Assembly: GCA_048360435.1 (NCBI GenBank)
Contig: DBGCOP010000027.1
Span: forward strand, 310,001-374,000
DNA: 64,000 nt
Direction: 5' to 3'
Source of the DNA: Limenecus sp048360435
Lineage (GTDB): Bacteria > Cyanobacteriota > Vampirovibrionia > Gastranaerophilales > Gastranaerophilaceae
In this document: positions 1 to 9,194 of the stretch, piece after piece
How the letters are laid out: every line of letters begins with the position of its first letter
Position numbering within the stretch: position 1 is the stretch's first letter
Made by a program: the position numbers and the translations under genes
Notes under the pieces: model-generated
Told to the model about the DNA's origin: nothing
The model's database searches: none
The model's input: the letters and a program-made list of their open reading frames with translations, nothing else

Positions 1-791
1 CTTATATATTCTGATGCGAGCCATTTGGGCATAATACAGGAGTTTCCATTAAAAATATAATACCCCTCTGCCGGTTCAAATTCTATACAGAACCGTTTCA
101 AAAGGTTTATTCCTTTTAGTTTTGTAACATCAGCAGATTTTAAATCTTCTTTATTTTTGAATGAAAATTTATCATTTTCTGAAAAATCTGATATTGATAC
201 AAGTTTGTTGTAATCTTCAGGTTTTGCCGGGTCTTTCATTATTATTCGTCCATATCTTTTTAATTTTTTACCGGCCTCTGAAAAAGTTCTTTCTACTGAG
301 TCAATGGAAAATTTTTCTGCATTAAGTGCTTCACTATCATAAGAATATACCTCGTGTATTACTCTTGAAAATAAAATAGCATCAATTGAATTGTTCAATA
401 CAGGCATTTTCATTGCATTTCCTGTCATGTATTTTACATTTTTGTGTAGTTTCTGTTTTTTATCTTTTTCTTTTGCTATTTTGTGTAATTCTTTAGTCAA
501 ATCAAGATTTATTGTCTTAATTTGAGGGTAGAATTTTCTTATGTTTCTAGTCAATTCTCCTTGATTTGAGCCTACATCAAGAATGGTTTTTGCTCCTTTA
601 GTTCTGACTGATGAAATATTTTCAAGAAAAAACTTTGTGTATTCAGGAAAAAAAGTCATTGAACTTTCATATCTGTCCAAATCAAATGAAAGTTTTGCTG
701 TTTCTGTTGCATTGATTCCGAATGGAATTTGTGATTTATTTACTGTTTTGTTTGAATAATAAAAATTATATCTGTTTAGTTGTATTTTCAT
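1..791 (-). CDS. Class I SAM-dependent methyltransferase, C-terminus off the window
   Basis: The frame is open on the minus strand from the ATG at 791 to the window edge, so the C-terminus is missing. About 263 residues are visible. A glycine-rich AdoMet-binding motif I (ILDVGSNQGELT) lies near residue 68, followed by an acidic strand end (INLDLT) and a motif reading DAILFSRVIHEV, the usual layout of a class I Rossmann-fold methyltransferase. The substrate cannot be told from the sequence. The gene points away from the CtpA-type protease gene, which is on the same strand, with a 55-nt gap between them. An AT-rich stretch but no clear ribosome binding site precedes the ATG. Family is fairly sure, role unknown. 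Confidence 0.7.
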   Translation of the reverse strand, partial: MKIQLNRYNFYYSNKTVNKSQIPFGINATETAKLSFDLDRYESSMTFFPEYTKFFLENISSVRTKGAKTILDVGSNQGELTRNIRKFYPQIKTINLDLTKELHKIAKEKDKKQKLHKNVKYMTGNAMKMPVLNNSIDAILFSRVIHEVYSYDSEALNAEKFSIDSVERTFSEAGKKLKRYGRIIMKDPAKPEDYNKLVSISDFSENDKFSFKNKEDLKSADVTKLKGINLLKRFCIEFEPAEGYYIFNGNSCIMPKWLASEYI

Positions 792-846
792 ATTGTATAA
801 TTTTTTTTAATTATAATTTTATAAAATATCTCAAAAAAATTTTTTG

Positions 847-2106
847 CTAGCCTGCCTTGGCTATTTCTTGTCGGGAATTTATAAGTTTTTTTATAATTTT
901 CTTTGCTTCATCCATTTGTGGATCTTTGTCTTTTAAGAAGTCTTTTTGTGTATATTCTATTTCATAGTCAGGAGTGATGCCTTTTTTGTTAATGTCATAT
1001 CCTTTTGGGGTCAGATATTTTGCTATTGTCAGATTCATTCCTGTTTGATTGGGCAGTGGATAAATTTTTTGTATCATTCCTTTTCCAAAGGTTCTTTGTC
1101 CTACAAGAATTGCTCTGTGATTGTCTTTCAGTGCACCGCTTAAAATTTCGGAGGCACTGGCTGTTCCTTCATCTATCAAAACTACAACAGGTTTGTCAAT
1201 TGCGTAGGGTTTTGTTTGGGCATCTATGTCAGATTTTTGTTTATCTCTGTCAACTACACTGACAATGTGTCCTTGAGTCAAGAGCATATCTGCTATTATC
1301 ACTGCATTAGGCATAAGCCCTCCCGTGTTGCCTCTTAAATCAAGAATCAATCCGGGGCAATTTTGTGTTTTGTTTATTGCTTCAATAAATTCTGTGGTCA
1401 TGTCAGAACTTAAGAAACTGACAATTTGGATGTAGCCGATGTTTTTGTCTATCACGTCTGCTTTTATATTCTTTATTTTTATTTCGTCACGTGTGATTGT
1501 TTTGAATATTTTTTGTTTGTTTCTTAAAAGTTCAAGTTTAACTGATGAGCCCATCTCACCTCTTATCAAAGAGGCTACATCACTTATTGTTTTTCCGCTT
1601 ACATCTGTATTTGCAACTTTTAAAATTATGTCTCCTGCTTTGATTCCGCTTTTGTATGCGGGAGTATCTTCAACAACGCTTATGATTATGATTTTTCCTG
1701 CAATGGACATTATATTTACGCCTATGCCTACAATTTTTGCATCAATGTTTGTTGTTTGTTCTGCATATTCTTCCTGGTTTAAAAACTTGGAGTAGGGGTC
1801 ATCTAAACTGGCTAACATTGTGTTTATTGCAACATAAGCATCTTCTTTGGTTTTTATCTGGTCAACATATCTTTTGTTCCATTTTGACCAGTCCTGTCCA
1901 TTTAATGTAGGGTCATAATATTTTGTTTTTATAATTCTCCAGGTTTTTAAGAATAATCTTTTTGGATCAGTTGTCTGTTTGTTAATCAAATATGTATTGT
2001 CATAATCAGGTTGTTGTGCTGTATTTACGGATTGTTTGGACAAGAAATTGTACAAAGTGAAACTGATTAAAAAAATTATTAAAATATATAGAAATTTTTT
2101 ATACAT
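847..2106 (-). CDS. ctpA: S41 family C-terminal processing protease (CtpA/Prc type)
   Basis: This is a 419-residue envelope serine protease of the C-terminal processing family. It has an N-terminal hydrophobic anchor or signal (residues about 4-22), a helical segment, and a PDZ domain (about 125-200, with the VEDTPAYKSGIKAGDIIL stretch) that recognises the substrate C-terminus. The S41 catalytic domain follows. The Ser/Lys dyad is visible as the serine of GTASASE (about 315-320) and the lysine of GQRTFGKG (about 342). Length is normal for the family. In relatives it trims or degrades envelope and peptidoglycan-remodelling proteins, which fits the cell-wall genes murI and the AMIN amidase nearby. 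Confident on family, not on substrate. Confidence 0.93.
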   Translation of the reverse strand: MYKKFLYILIIFLISFTLYNFLSKQSVNTAQQPDYDNTYLINKQTTDPKRLFLKTWRIIKTKYYDPTLNGQDWSKWNKRYVDQIKTKEDAYVAINTMLASLDDPYSKFLNQEEYAEQTTNIDAKIVGIGVNIMSIAGKIIIISVVEDTPAYKSGIKAGDIILKVANTDVSGKTISDVASLIRGEMGSSVKLELLRNKQKIFKTITRDEIKIKNIKADVIDKNIGYIQIVSFLSSDMTTEFIEAINKTQNCPGLILDLRGNTGGLMPNAVIIADMLLTQGHIVSVVDRDKQKSDIDAQTKPYAIDKPVVVLIDEGTASASEILSGALKDNHRAILVGQRTFGKGMIQKIYPLPNQTGMNLTIAKYLTPKGYDINKKGITPDYEIEYTQKDFLKDKDPQMDEAKKIIKKLINSRQEIAKAG

Positions 2107-2191
2107 AAATATAATTTGATTCCTGTTTATTAATTAGATTAAAAAACGAAGTATTATTTTCTTCAATAGTACTGATGTATTTATATTTGTA

Positions 2192-2896
2192 TTATTTTCC
2201 CCTGGGCAAAAGTCTGTATCCTCCACCATAAATAGTTTCAATATAATCTTTTCCATTTGAAATTTTTTTAATTTTTGTCCTAAGGTGTCTTATATGAACT
2301 CTTATAGTTTCTACATCATCATTTGGTGCATAACCCCATATCTCTTGAAGGAATTTAGAAGAAGGTACCATGTAATCATGATTTTGCACAAGAAGATTGA
2401 GTATATCATATTCAATTGGGGTAAGTTTTGTTGTTTTATCAAGAATTTTTACAGAATAAGTTTCAGGCAGGAGTGTAATATCACCAATTGTCAAAATTTC
2501 TTTTGTTGCAAGTGATTCAGGGATTGAATTGTTTCGTTTTAGCAAGGCTCTGATTCTGACTCTCAATTCTTCCATCTCAAAAGGTTTGACAAGATAGTCA
2601 TCAACTCCTAAATCAAAACCTTTGACTTTGTCTTCAAGCATATTAAGCGCAGTAAGCATAAGAATAGGTATGTCTTTTGTTGAAGAGTTTTCTCTGACTC
2701 TTTTTGCTACTGTATATCCGTCAACATCCGGCATCATCACGTCAAGAATAATAAGATCAGGTGTTTCTTGTTTTGCAAGGGTGAAGCCTTGAATGCCGTC
2801 TTTTGCCGTAAGAACTTCATAACCTAAAAGTTCAAGATTTATTTTTATAAGCTCATTGATTGCTTCATCATCATCAACAACAAGAATTTTGCTCAT
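2192..2896 (-). CDS. OmpR/PhoB-family response regulator (RpaB-like)
   Basis: The 234 residues comprise a receiver domain (1-115) and a winged-helix DNA-binding domain (about 135-230). The acidic pocket D8-D9-D10, phospho-acceptor D52 in the IILDVMMP strand, T82 and K104 (LVKPF) are all present, so it should be phosphorylatable. The effector domain has the LTPIEYDILNLL start and the GGGYRL end typical of Trans_reg_C. No histidine kinase gene is adjacent, so it is an orphan, as RpaA/RpaB are in cyanobacteria. The receiver sequence looks more like RpaB than PhoB to me, which is recall rather than a search. A GAGG ribosome site precedes the ATG. Confidence 0.9.
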   Translation of the reverse strand: MSKILVVDDDEAINELIKINLELLGYEVLTAKDGIQGFTLAKQETPDLIILDVMMPDVDGYTVAKRVRENSSTKDIPILMLTALNMLEDKVKGFDLGVDDYLVKPFEMEELRVRIRALLKRNNSIPESLATKEILTIGDITLLPETYSVKILDKTTKLTPIEYDILNLLVQNHDYMVPSSKFLQEIWGYAPNDDVETIRVHIRHLRTKIKKISNGKDYIETIYGGGYRLLPRGK

Positions 2897-3113
2897 ATTT
2901 ACCTCGGCTTTACGTAAAATTTATTAAATATTTCCATTATTTGAAGGATTTCTCTAAGTGTATAATAAACAAAAATGCAAATATATTCTATTATATTTAG
3001 AAAGATTAAGAAATTTATTAGAAATTAAGCAAAATTTAATTTTTTTGAATTTTTATAGTAATATATTTTTAATTGTAAAAATTACACTGGTAATAGAAAA
3101 GGAGATAAATGAA

Positions 3114-3560
3114 TTGACTAAATCTATGACGGCTTCGAACGTATATCATGTTGATACAAATGCTAAGTATCTTGGACAGCACGTTTTGGCTGAATTTTTT
3201 GAATGTGACCCTAATATTTTGAACAATTCTCAAAAAGTTGAGAGTCTTATGATTGATGCAGCACTGGAGTGTGGTGCTACAATTGTACAAAAATGTTTTC
3301 ATATGTTTAGTCCGCACGGTGTGAGCGGTGTTGTTATTATCTCAGAAAGCCATTTGGCTATTCATACATGGCCGGAATTGGGTTATGCTGCTGTTGATTT
3401 GTTTACATGCGGTGACAAATGTGACCCAAAAGTTGCTTACGAGTTTTTGAAAAAAGCTTTCCATTCAACTAAAGCATCTTTTTCAGAATTGAAAAGAGGA
3501 AAAATTGATTCTTCATCTCATGTTTCAGAAACTCCTTTTGAGATAGCAAATCAATTCTAA
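3114..3560 (+). CDS. speD: S-adenosylmethionine decarboxylase proenzyme
   Basis: This enzyme makes decarboxylated AdoMet, the aminopropyl donor for spermidine synthesis. It is of the short prokaryotic, pyruvoyl-dependent type. The self-cleavage and catalytic segment ESHLAIHTWPE is intact: the serine becomes the pyruvoyl group, and His and downstream Cys residues serve processing and catalysis. The frame is open back to an ATG at 2958, but that would add about 50 non-conserved residues. A strong AAAGGAG lies 9 nt before the TTG at 3114, which gives 148 residues, close to the family norm. An ATG at 3126 is the other option. No other spermidine gene is adjacent. A bidirectional terminator follows. 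Confidence 0.93.
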   Translation: MTKSMTASNVYHVDTNAKYLGQHVLAEFFECDPNILNNSQKVESLMIDAALECGATIVQKCFHMFSPHGVSGVVIISESHLAIHTWPELGYAAVDLFTCGDKCDPKVAYEFLKKAFHSTKASFSELKRGKIDSSSHVSETPFEIANQF

Positions 3561-3581
3561 ATTAAATAATTTTAAATAATT

Positions 3582-3619
3582 AAAAAGCTCTGTTAATTTT
3601 AATTTAATAGAGCTTTTTT
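3582..3619. terminator. Bidirectional intrinsic terminator between speD and murI
   Basis: The hairpin AAAAAGCTCT ... AGAGCTTTTT has a run of A on one side and T on the other, so it can terminate both the rightward speD transcript and the leftward murI transcript. It overlaps the last base pairs of the convergent murI gene. Confidence 0.8.
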
Positions 3620-4424
3620 ATAATTCTACCAGCTGTGGCATAGTGTCAATTGAAAGAAATAGCTCTGCATTTTGTTTAAATCCGTCAGGGTTAGAACTTG
3701 AAAAATATTCAACAGAGCCGGAGTTTGCTTCTGATAGAAGATCTTTTTCCAGAAGGCTTTCTCTTATATAGTTAGCAAAGAGTTTTGCCGGATTTATGAA
3801 TAAATCCTTAGGAGCATACTTGGACAAAGTTTCTAACAGATAAGGATAGTGAGTGCATCCGAGTATAATTTTTTGTGGATTAAATTCAAGCACTTTATCC
3901 AGATATTGCATAATTATTTGTTTTTCATTATAGTTTTTTATCTTTTTTTCAACTATTGGTACCCATAAAGGACATGCTTGCTCAATAACTTCAATTTTGG
4001 GGTTGCCTTTTTTTAGCTCTGTTGTATATTTCTTTGAATTTACTGTTGCTTGTGTTGCCATTATGCCTATTCTTTTCAGGTTTTTGTCAGCTGAAAGACA
4101 TTTTGAAACTACCTGTATCAAAGGATAAATATCAAAGTCATAATCGTCTTTTAATTCATCATATGCGGTTGCAGATGATGTATTACAAGCCATTACAACA
4201 GCTTTTACACCTTGTTGTTGGAAAAAATTATATATTTCTTTAACTATTTTAACCAGTTCTGTTTTATTTTTTTCACCATATGGCAGATTTTTAGTGTCAC
4301 CAAAATATAAATATTTTTCGTTCGGACAAATATCAAGAAGCTGTTTGAGCACGGTCAAACCGCCAACACCCGAATCCATTACCCCAATGGGGGCATTTTT
4401 GATTTTATATTTTTTGTCTTCCAT
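3618..4424 (-). CDS. murI: Glutamate racemase
   Basis: Converts L-glutamate to D-glutamate for peptidoglycan synthesis in the cytoplasm. The 268 residues match the family length. The N-terminal GVMDSGVGGLTVL motif, the first catalytic cysteine in VVMACNTSSATAYD and the second in LGCTHYPYL are all present, so both proton-exchanging thiols are intact. It sits 3 nt downstream of the amidase gene on the same strand and almost certainly shares its transcript, forming a small cell-wall operon. No strong Shine-Dalgarno sequence is seen before the ATG, so translational coupling to the amidase is likely. Confidence 0.95.
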   Translation of the reverse strand: MEDKKYKIKNAPIGVMDSGVGGLTVLKQLLDICPNEKYLYFGDTKNLPYGEKNKTELVKIVKEIYNFFQQQGVKAVVMACNTSSATAYDELKDDYDFDIYPLIQVVSKCLSADKNLKRIGIMATQATVNSKKYTTELKKGNPKIEVIEQACPLWVPIVEKKIKNYNEKQIIMQYLDKVLEFNPQKIILGCTHYPYLLETLSKYAPKDLFINPAKLFANYIRESLLEKDLLSEANSGSVEYFSSSNPDGFKQNAELFLSIDTMPQLVEL

Positions 4425-4427
4425 AAA

Positions 4428-6302
4428 CTAATCTTTGCCTAAATATTTTAAAATGCCTTTGGCTATTGCTTCTGCTGTTTTTTGTTTTCTTTCCGGTGTT
4501 AAGAGTTCTTTTCTTTCTTCTGGATTTGAGATAAAGCCTGTTTCCACAAGAATTGAAGGACATGTAGTATGATTAATAACATAAAATTTGGACTTAAACA
4601 ATCCTCTGTCTTTTGCTTTTATTGCAGATGCAAATTCTTTGTGTACTGCTTGAGCAAAGTCATAGGATTGTGGTGTGTAATAGTGTGTTTCCAGTCCGTT
4701 TCCTTCAGGTGTTACACTGGAGTTTACGTGTATGCTCACGAATAAATCACCTTTATTTTTCTCTGTAAAAGATACTCTATCTTGAAGAGATACATAGACG
4801 TCCGTTGTTCTGACCATTTCAACATCAAAGCCTTTTTTCTTAAGCAAAGCGGCTAATCTCTTAGAAATATCCAAAGTTATATCTTTTTCATAGATTCCTT
4901 CTCTTGTTGCACCAACATCTGAACCTCCATGACCGGCATCAATAATGATTGTTTTGACATTTGGATTTTTCTTTATAACAGCAGGAGCCGGGCATGGCTT
5001 TATTTCTGTTTCTTTAGGTGTTACAAATACCAGACGTAGTTGTTTGTTGTCGAAACTTTGTTGATAGTCGACAGTTGTTGTCTTTTTTATTGGGATTATT
5101 ATTTTTATGCCGACATAAGGAAGTTTATCTGTTCTCAGTTTAGCCAGAAATTCTGAGTTCAGGTTTCTTTTAAATGCTTCATGATCAAAACCTGATGAGT
5201 TATATAAGTTTATTTCCACACGGTTATTAAATTTTTTGATTGAATGAATAATAGGTTCTGTGAATGTAAAGTGAAGAACATCAGTGGTGTCACTCAGCTT
5301 TTTGGCACTGTAATTGTATATTGCAGAAGTTCTGTCATAAAGTTTCATTCCTAGAATTCTGTCATCATGTGCAAGAAAAATGCTTTGTCCGTCGTATGAA
5401 TAAATAGGTCTGAACTTGTCTACATCCTCGCTTGTTACAACTACACGTGCTTTTGTCGGTTCAAACTGTCCTATTTTTATTGTTTCATTTTCACCTAGGA
5501 CGTATTCTTTGTTTCTGATTTCCTGAGCAACATATGTATTTGGCATATCAAATACAAGTCTTGTTGGGTTTGTTACAACAAAAGGACTTTCAACAGAAAT
5601 TGTACCGATACCTCGTATAAGAGCATTACCTCTTTTTACATCTATGCGATTTACATAAAATTTGCTTTTCAGTTTTTGTATTTTGGGGGTTGAAACTGTT
5701 ATTGTTTCAGGTGATTTTTTTATGAGTTCATTTTTGTTGTTAAATGCTTTTTGCACTTCTATTGCTTCGGGCGAACGTACATAATTTTGTGATTCAGCAG
5801 TGGATGTAATTTTTGAATCTTCTGATATAACCGTGTATTCATAATAATTTACAGGTGCTTTGTCATCGTTGTACACTGAACTTAAGAAGTTTTTATTAAA
5901 AGTTTTTTTGTCATATGCAAAAACAAGATTGTTATCTATTCGATAGAGTTTAAGTTTGTTTATATTAAAGTTTTTATTATAAGTTATTACCATTCTGACA
6001 ACATTCGGGTTTGTTGAGAATTGTGATAACTTTACCTGTGTCATTGCACTGTTTCTGAGTGTCCAGCTGCTGTTTGGTTTTGTGAGTATAGCATTTTCAA
6101 TATCAAATGATATTCTGTTGGGATTTGTCAGTTTCATTGATTTGACATTTATATACATCACTTTAGATACTGCGGTGAGAAAAATAATATTGTCAGAATT
6201 ATCAAAATTAATTGAGTTTATCTTTAATACTTCTTCGGCTGATACACAGTTAAGTAAGTGAATTATAAATATGAAAAAGATTAGTAATAATTTTTTCATC
6301 AT
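4428..6302 (-). CDS. N-acetylmuramoyl-L-alanine amidase with AMIN-like N-terminal region
   Basis: A 624-residue secreted peptidoglycan amidase. A signal peptide covers residues 1-22. The next 400 residues are beta-rich with two or more AMIN-like repeats (for example SMKLTNPNRISFDIENA and ESPFVVTNPTRLVFDMP), the module that binds peptidoglycan or the division site in AmiC-type enzymes. The C-terminal Amidase_3 domain (about 440-620) has the zinc site: His in IIIDAGHGG, Glu in GIYEKDIT, His in VSIHVNSS and catalytic Glu in ILVETGF. The start has no ribosome binding site. Instead a TAAAAT box lies 6 nt before the ATG, so the mRNA may be leaderless. First gene of an operon with murI. Confidence 0.93.
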   Translation of the reverse strand: MMKKLLLIFFIFIIHLLNCVSAEEVLKINSINFDNSDNIIFLTAVSKVMYINVKSMKLTNPNRISFDIENAILTKPNSSWTLRNSAMTQVKLSQFSTNPNVVRMVITYNKNFNINKLKLYRIDNNLVFAYDKKTFNKNFLSSVYNDDKAPVNYYEYTVISEDSKITSTAESQNYVRSPEAIEVQKAFNNKNELIKKSPETITVSTPKIQKLKSKFYVNRIDVKRGNALIRGIGTISVESPFVVTNPTRLVFDMPNTYVAQEIRNKEYVLGENETIKIGQFEPTKARVVVTSEDVDKFRPIYSYDGQSIFLAHDDRILGMKLYDRTSAIYNYSAKKLSDTTDVLHFTFTEPIIHSIKKFNNRVEINLYNSSGFDHEAFKRNLNSEFLAKLRTDKLPYVGIKIIIPIKKTTTVDYQQSFDNKQLRLVFVTPKETEIKPCPAPAVIKKNPNVKTIIIDAGHGGSDVGATREGIYEKDITLDISKRLAALLKKKGFDVEMVRTTDVYVSLQDRVSFTEKNKGDLFVSIHVNSSVTPEGNGLETHYYTPQSYDFAQAVHKEFASAIKAKDRGLFKSKFYVINHTTCPSILVETGFISNPEERKELLTPERKQKTAEAIAKGILKYLGKD

Positions 6303-6400
6303 AGTTATATTTTACAATAAATGACATATGATTTCTTTTTATAACTAATCTTTAACATTTAATATTACATAGTCAGAGCATTTTTTTAGTTGTTATTTGT

Positions 6401-7351
6401 TTAGGCAAGAGTTTTTTCTTTGATTTCTTCCAGATGCTTGACAGCAAAACATCCTGCAACTGCACCGTCTGCTGCTGCTGTGATAACTTGTCTCAAAGGT
6501 GTTGTTCTGACATCGCCGATTGCAAATACACCGTCAACAGAGGTTTGCATACAGTCATTTGTCACAATGAATCCGGCTGAATCTTGTTCCAGTTGTCCGT
6601 TAATGTGTTCAACATTAGGACTGAAACCAATATAAGGGAAAACTCCGTCTGTTTGAAGATTTGTTATTTCTTCTGTTTTTACGTTTTTTAATACCAGAGT
6701 TTCGACATTGTCTTGACCTTGAATTTCAACAGGAACTGTATCATAGATAAATTCTACTTTGTCATTTTTAAAAGCTCTGTCTTGAACAATCTTGTCTGCT
6801 CTGAGTTTATCTCTTCTGTGTATGATATAAACTTTTTTTGCAAATTTTGTAAGGTAGCATCCTTCTTCTACTGCTGCGTTTCCTCCTCCGACTACTGCAA
6901 CTGTTTTATCTTTGTAAAAAGCACCGTCACAAACCGCACAATAGCTTACTCCCCGCCCCAGAAGTTCTTTTTCTCCTTTAATACCGAGTTTTTTTGCCTG
7001 TGCACCTGTTGCGATGATAACAGTTTTTCCTTCAAAAACAGCTTCTTTGGTTTCAATAGTTTTAGGTGAAGATTGGAGGTCAATTTTTTCAATCTCCTGC
7101 ATAGGATATTTTGCTATTTCAAACATGTCTGCGTGCTCTTCAAATTTTTCCATCATGTCATATCCGCCGATTTTTCCAAATCCCGGATAGTTTTCAAGTT
7201 CAAGATAATTTGACGGTTGGCCACCAAACATTGAGATATCAATTATTGCTGTTGAGGCAGCACCTCTTGATGCGTAAATTGCTGCTGATATACCTGCCGG
7301 ACCTCCGCCCAAAATTATTACATCATATTCCAGTTTTTTCTTCTCACTCAT
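6401..7351 (-). CDS. trxB: Thioredoxin reductase
   Basis: FAD/NADPH enzyme that reduces thioredoxin; 316 residues, the low-molecular-weight bacterial type. Visible are the N-terminal FAD-binding GGGPAGISAAIYASRG, the redox-active CAVC pair in SYCAVCDGAF, the NADPH-binding GGGNAAVEEG and the C-terminal GDVRTTPLRQV FAD motif. A GGAGAGAG ribosome site precedes the ATG. Its likely partner, a WCGPC thioredoxin, is encoded elsewhere at 45268-45591, and a Bcp-type peroxiredoxin is at 43966-44436. The gene stands between the amidase and a small secreted protein on the same strand. Confidence 0.96.
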   Translation of the reverse strand: MSEKKKLEYDVIILGGGPAGISAAIYASRGAASTAIIDISMFGGQPSNYLELENYPGFGKIGGYDMMEKFEEHADMFEIAKYPMQEIEKIDLQSSPKTIETKEAVFEGKTVIIATGAQAKKLGIKGEKELLGRGVSYCAVCDGAFYKDKTVAVVGGGNAAVEEGCYLTKFAKKVYIIHRRDKLRADKIVQDRAFKNDKVEFIYDTVPVEIQGQDNVETLVLKNVKTEEITNLQTDGVFPYIGFSPNVEHINGQLEQDSAGFIVTNDCMQTSVDGVFAIGDVRTTPLRQVITAAADGAVAGCFAVKHLEEIKEKTLA

Positions 7352-7383
7352 CGTAAATCTCTCTCCAAATCTGATTCTAAATT

Positions 7384-7899
7384 TTATCTTTCACTCATAA
7401 ATATAGACTTTGCTGAATTTCCTGACAGTTTTTCAGCTTTGATTTTGTAAATAACGGTGTCTGAGCTGATTAGTTCACCATATTTATATTTTTCAACTAC
7501 TATTTTATCAGTTCCATAAAAATTTTCACCATTTAATGTCAAAGTCGGAGTTTCTGTCATTTTTCCGTTCCGCCCTTTTGTTACATGAGTAAATTTTATC
7601 TGATTACCTTTAACGTCCTCAACAGTTACCGAAGCCTCTGCTCCGGAAACAGGATTTGACAATGTAATGACGTCTCCGATTTTAGATAAGTTCCAGTAGT
7701 CAACAGTTGTTTCGTTAAAGATTTTAGGATTGTTACTGTATGTCATTACTGATGTTATTTTCCAGCTTCCGAAGAAACCTTTCGGTACTTGATCGGAAAG
7801 AGAAACACCTGCTTTTAAGACCATGCCTTCGGCATTCACCTCTTTTGCAGGAATCCAGAATAATATTATTAATAAAATTGTTAAAATTATTTTTTTCAT
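7384..7899 (-). CDS. Secreted protein of unknown function
   Basis: A 171-residue protein with a clear signal peptide (residues 1-23, ending around VNA-EG). The rest is beta-rich and looks like a small lipocalin-like or barrel domain (GSWKITSVMTY, TVDYWNL, NGENFYGTDKIVVEKYKYG). I do not recognise the family. It lies just downstream of the divergent tsaE promoter region and 32 nt upstream of trxB on the same strand. No Shine-Dalgarno sequence is visible, and a TATATA box lies 7 nt before the ATG. Confidence 0.75.
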   Translation of the reverse strand: MKKIILTILLIILFWIPAKEVNAEGMVLKAGVSLSDQVPKGFFGSWKITSVMTYSNNPKIFNETTVDYWNLSKIGDVITLSNPVSGAEASVTVEDVKGNQIKFTHVTKGRNGKMTETPTLTLNGENFYGTDKIVVEKYKYGELISSDTVIYKIKAEKLSGNSAKSIFMSER

Positions 7900-7958
7900 A
7901 TGTCTTTATATAAGGTTCTTTTTTTATTTTTCAATTTTATTCATGTTATTCTTTTTAT

Positions 7959-8432
7959 ATGGAAAAGATTTTTACAATCACCGTTAACAACTTAGATGAA
8001 ACTAATATTATTGCTGAAAAATTTGCAAAAGCAGTTAAAAACAGCGGCGCTTTTGTTTGTCTTTATGGTGACATAGGTGCAGGCAAGACGGCTTTTACAA
8101 AGCTTGTTGCGAAACATTTGGACGTAAAAGAAAAAGTAACAAGTCCGAGTTTCGTTATTATTAATGAATATTTGTCAGGTATTTTGCCGGTTTACCACTT
8201 TGACTTGTACCGTCTTGAAAGAGAAGGTGTCAAAACTATTATCGATGAATTGACAGAATATTCACGTGCCGGTGTGTTGACTTTTGTTGAATGGGCTGAA
8301 TTTTCTGATTTTGAATTGCCTTTTGACAGAATTGAAATAAGTATTGAATATATAGATGAAAATAAACGTAAGTTTACTTTTAATGCTTCCGGTGATAATT
8401 ACAAAAAGATTTTGGAAGGAATGCAGAAGTGA
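7959..8432 (+). CDS. tsaE: tRNA threonylcarbamoyladenosine biosynthesis ATPase TsaE
   Basis: P-loop ATPase of the TsaB-TsaD-TsaE complex that installs t6A37 on ANN-decoding tRNAs. The 157 residues include the Walker A motif GDIGAGKTAFTK (about 38-49), the SPSFVIINEY segment and the LTFVEWAE strand. The stop overlaps the tsaB start by 4 nt, so the two are translationally coupled and in one operon. There is no Shine-Dalgarno sequence; a TATTCT box sits exactly 6 nt before the ATG, suggesting a leaderless transcript. Confidence 0.95.
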   Translation: MEKIFTITVNNLDETNIIAEKFAKAVKNSGAFVCLYGDIGAGKTAFTKLVAKHLDVKEKVTSPSFVIINEYLSGILPVYHFDLYRLEREGVKTIIDELTEYSRAGVLTFVEWAEFSDFELPFDRIEISIEYIDENKRKFTFNASGDNYKKILEGMQK

Positions 8433-9115
8433 AAATTTTAACTTTTGATACAAGTCTTGATAAAACATATGTTGCATTAAGCAAAGACGGAGAAATTTTA
8501 TCTTCGGAAATTATTGAAAATCATAATGAAAAATATCATTCTGCTTTTTTAATGCCTACAATAGTTTCTGTTTTAAAAGAAAATAAATTGATAATGCGCG
8601 ACATTGATGTTGTGGGTACGAATGTTGGACCTGGAAGTTTTACCGGTATCAGAGCTTGTGTTACTGTGGCCAGAGTTTTTGCCCAGCAACTTGAGCTGCC
8701 TCTTGTAGGGATAAGTTCTATGGAGATATTGTCTTATATAAATAATTCATCTAAAGATGCAATTGTTGTTATGGATGCCAGAAAAAATCAGTTTTATACA
8801 GCAGTTTATGATAAAGACGGACATGAAATTCAGAAGCCGTCGCTTGTGGATAAGTCAGAGATGCTGAAAATGGATTTTTATAATTCTTTTATTATTTCAG
8901 ATTTCTCAACTCACAATATTCTTGAAGAATTTGGTTATGGATCAGTTATTTTTTCTGATGAAAAGCCGGAGCTGGGCTTGTTTTTAAATAAGATTGTTTA
9001 TAAAAAAGTAAAAAAATCGCAGGCTCTTAGAGATGAATTTTATTGGGCAAAATTAAAGCCGCTTTATTTGCAGGCTCCGCCGATAAGTATTTCGCCTAAG
9101 GCTAATGTTAATTAA
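8429..9115 (+). CDS. tsaB: tRNA threonylcarbamoyladenosine biosynthesis protein TsaB
   Basis: Inactive paralogue of TsaD that scaffolds the t6A synthesis complex. The 228 residues show the ASKHA-fold opening LTFDTSLDKTYVAL and the diagnostic GPGSFTGIRACVTVARV segment (about 69-85). It overlaps tsaE by 4 nt (GTG start within the tsaE stop region) and is the second gene of that operon. The C-terminal half is less conserved, as is usual. tsaD is not in the window. Confidence 0.93.
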   Translation: MKILTFDTSLDKTYVALSKDGEILSSEIIENHNEKYHSAFLMPTIVSVLKENKLIMRDIDVVGTNVGPGSFTGIRACVTVARVFAQQLELPLVGISSMEILSYINNSSKDAIVVMDARKNQFYTAVYDKDGHEIQKPSLVDKSEMLKMDFYNSFIISDFSTHNILEEFGYGSVIFSDEKPELGLFLNKIVYKKVKKSQALRDEFYWAKLKPLYLQAPPISISPKANVN

Positions 9116-9194
9116 TCTAAGTTAAATATAGGATTTCAATAATCGGATATTATTATTTAATATTATATAATAATATATTTGGAGATTAGATTAG

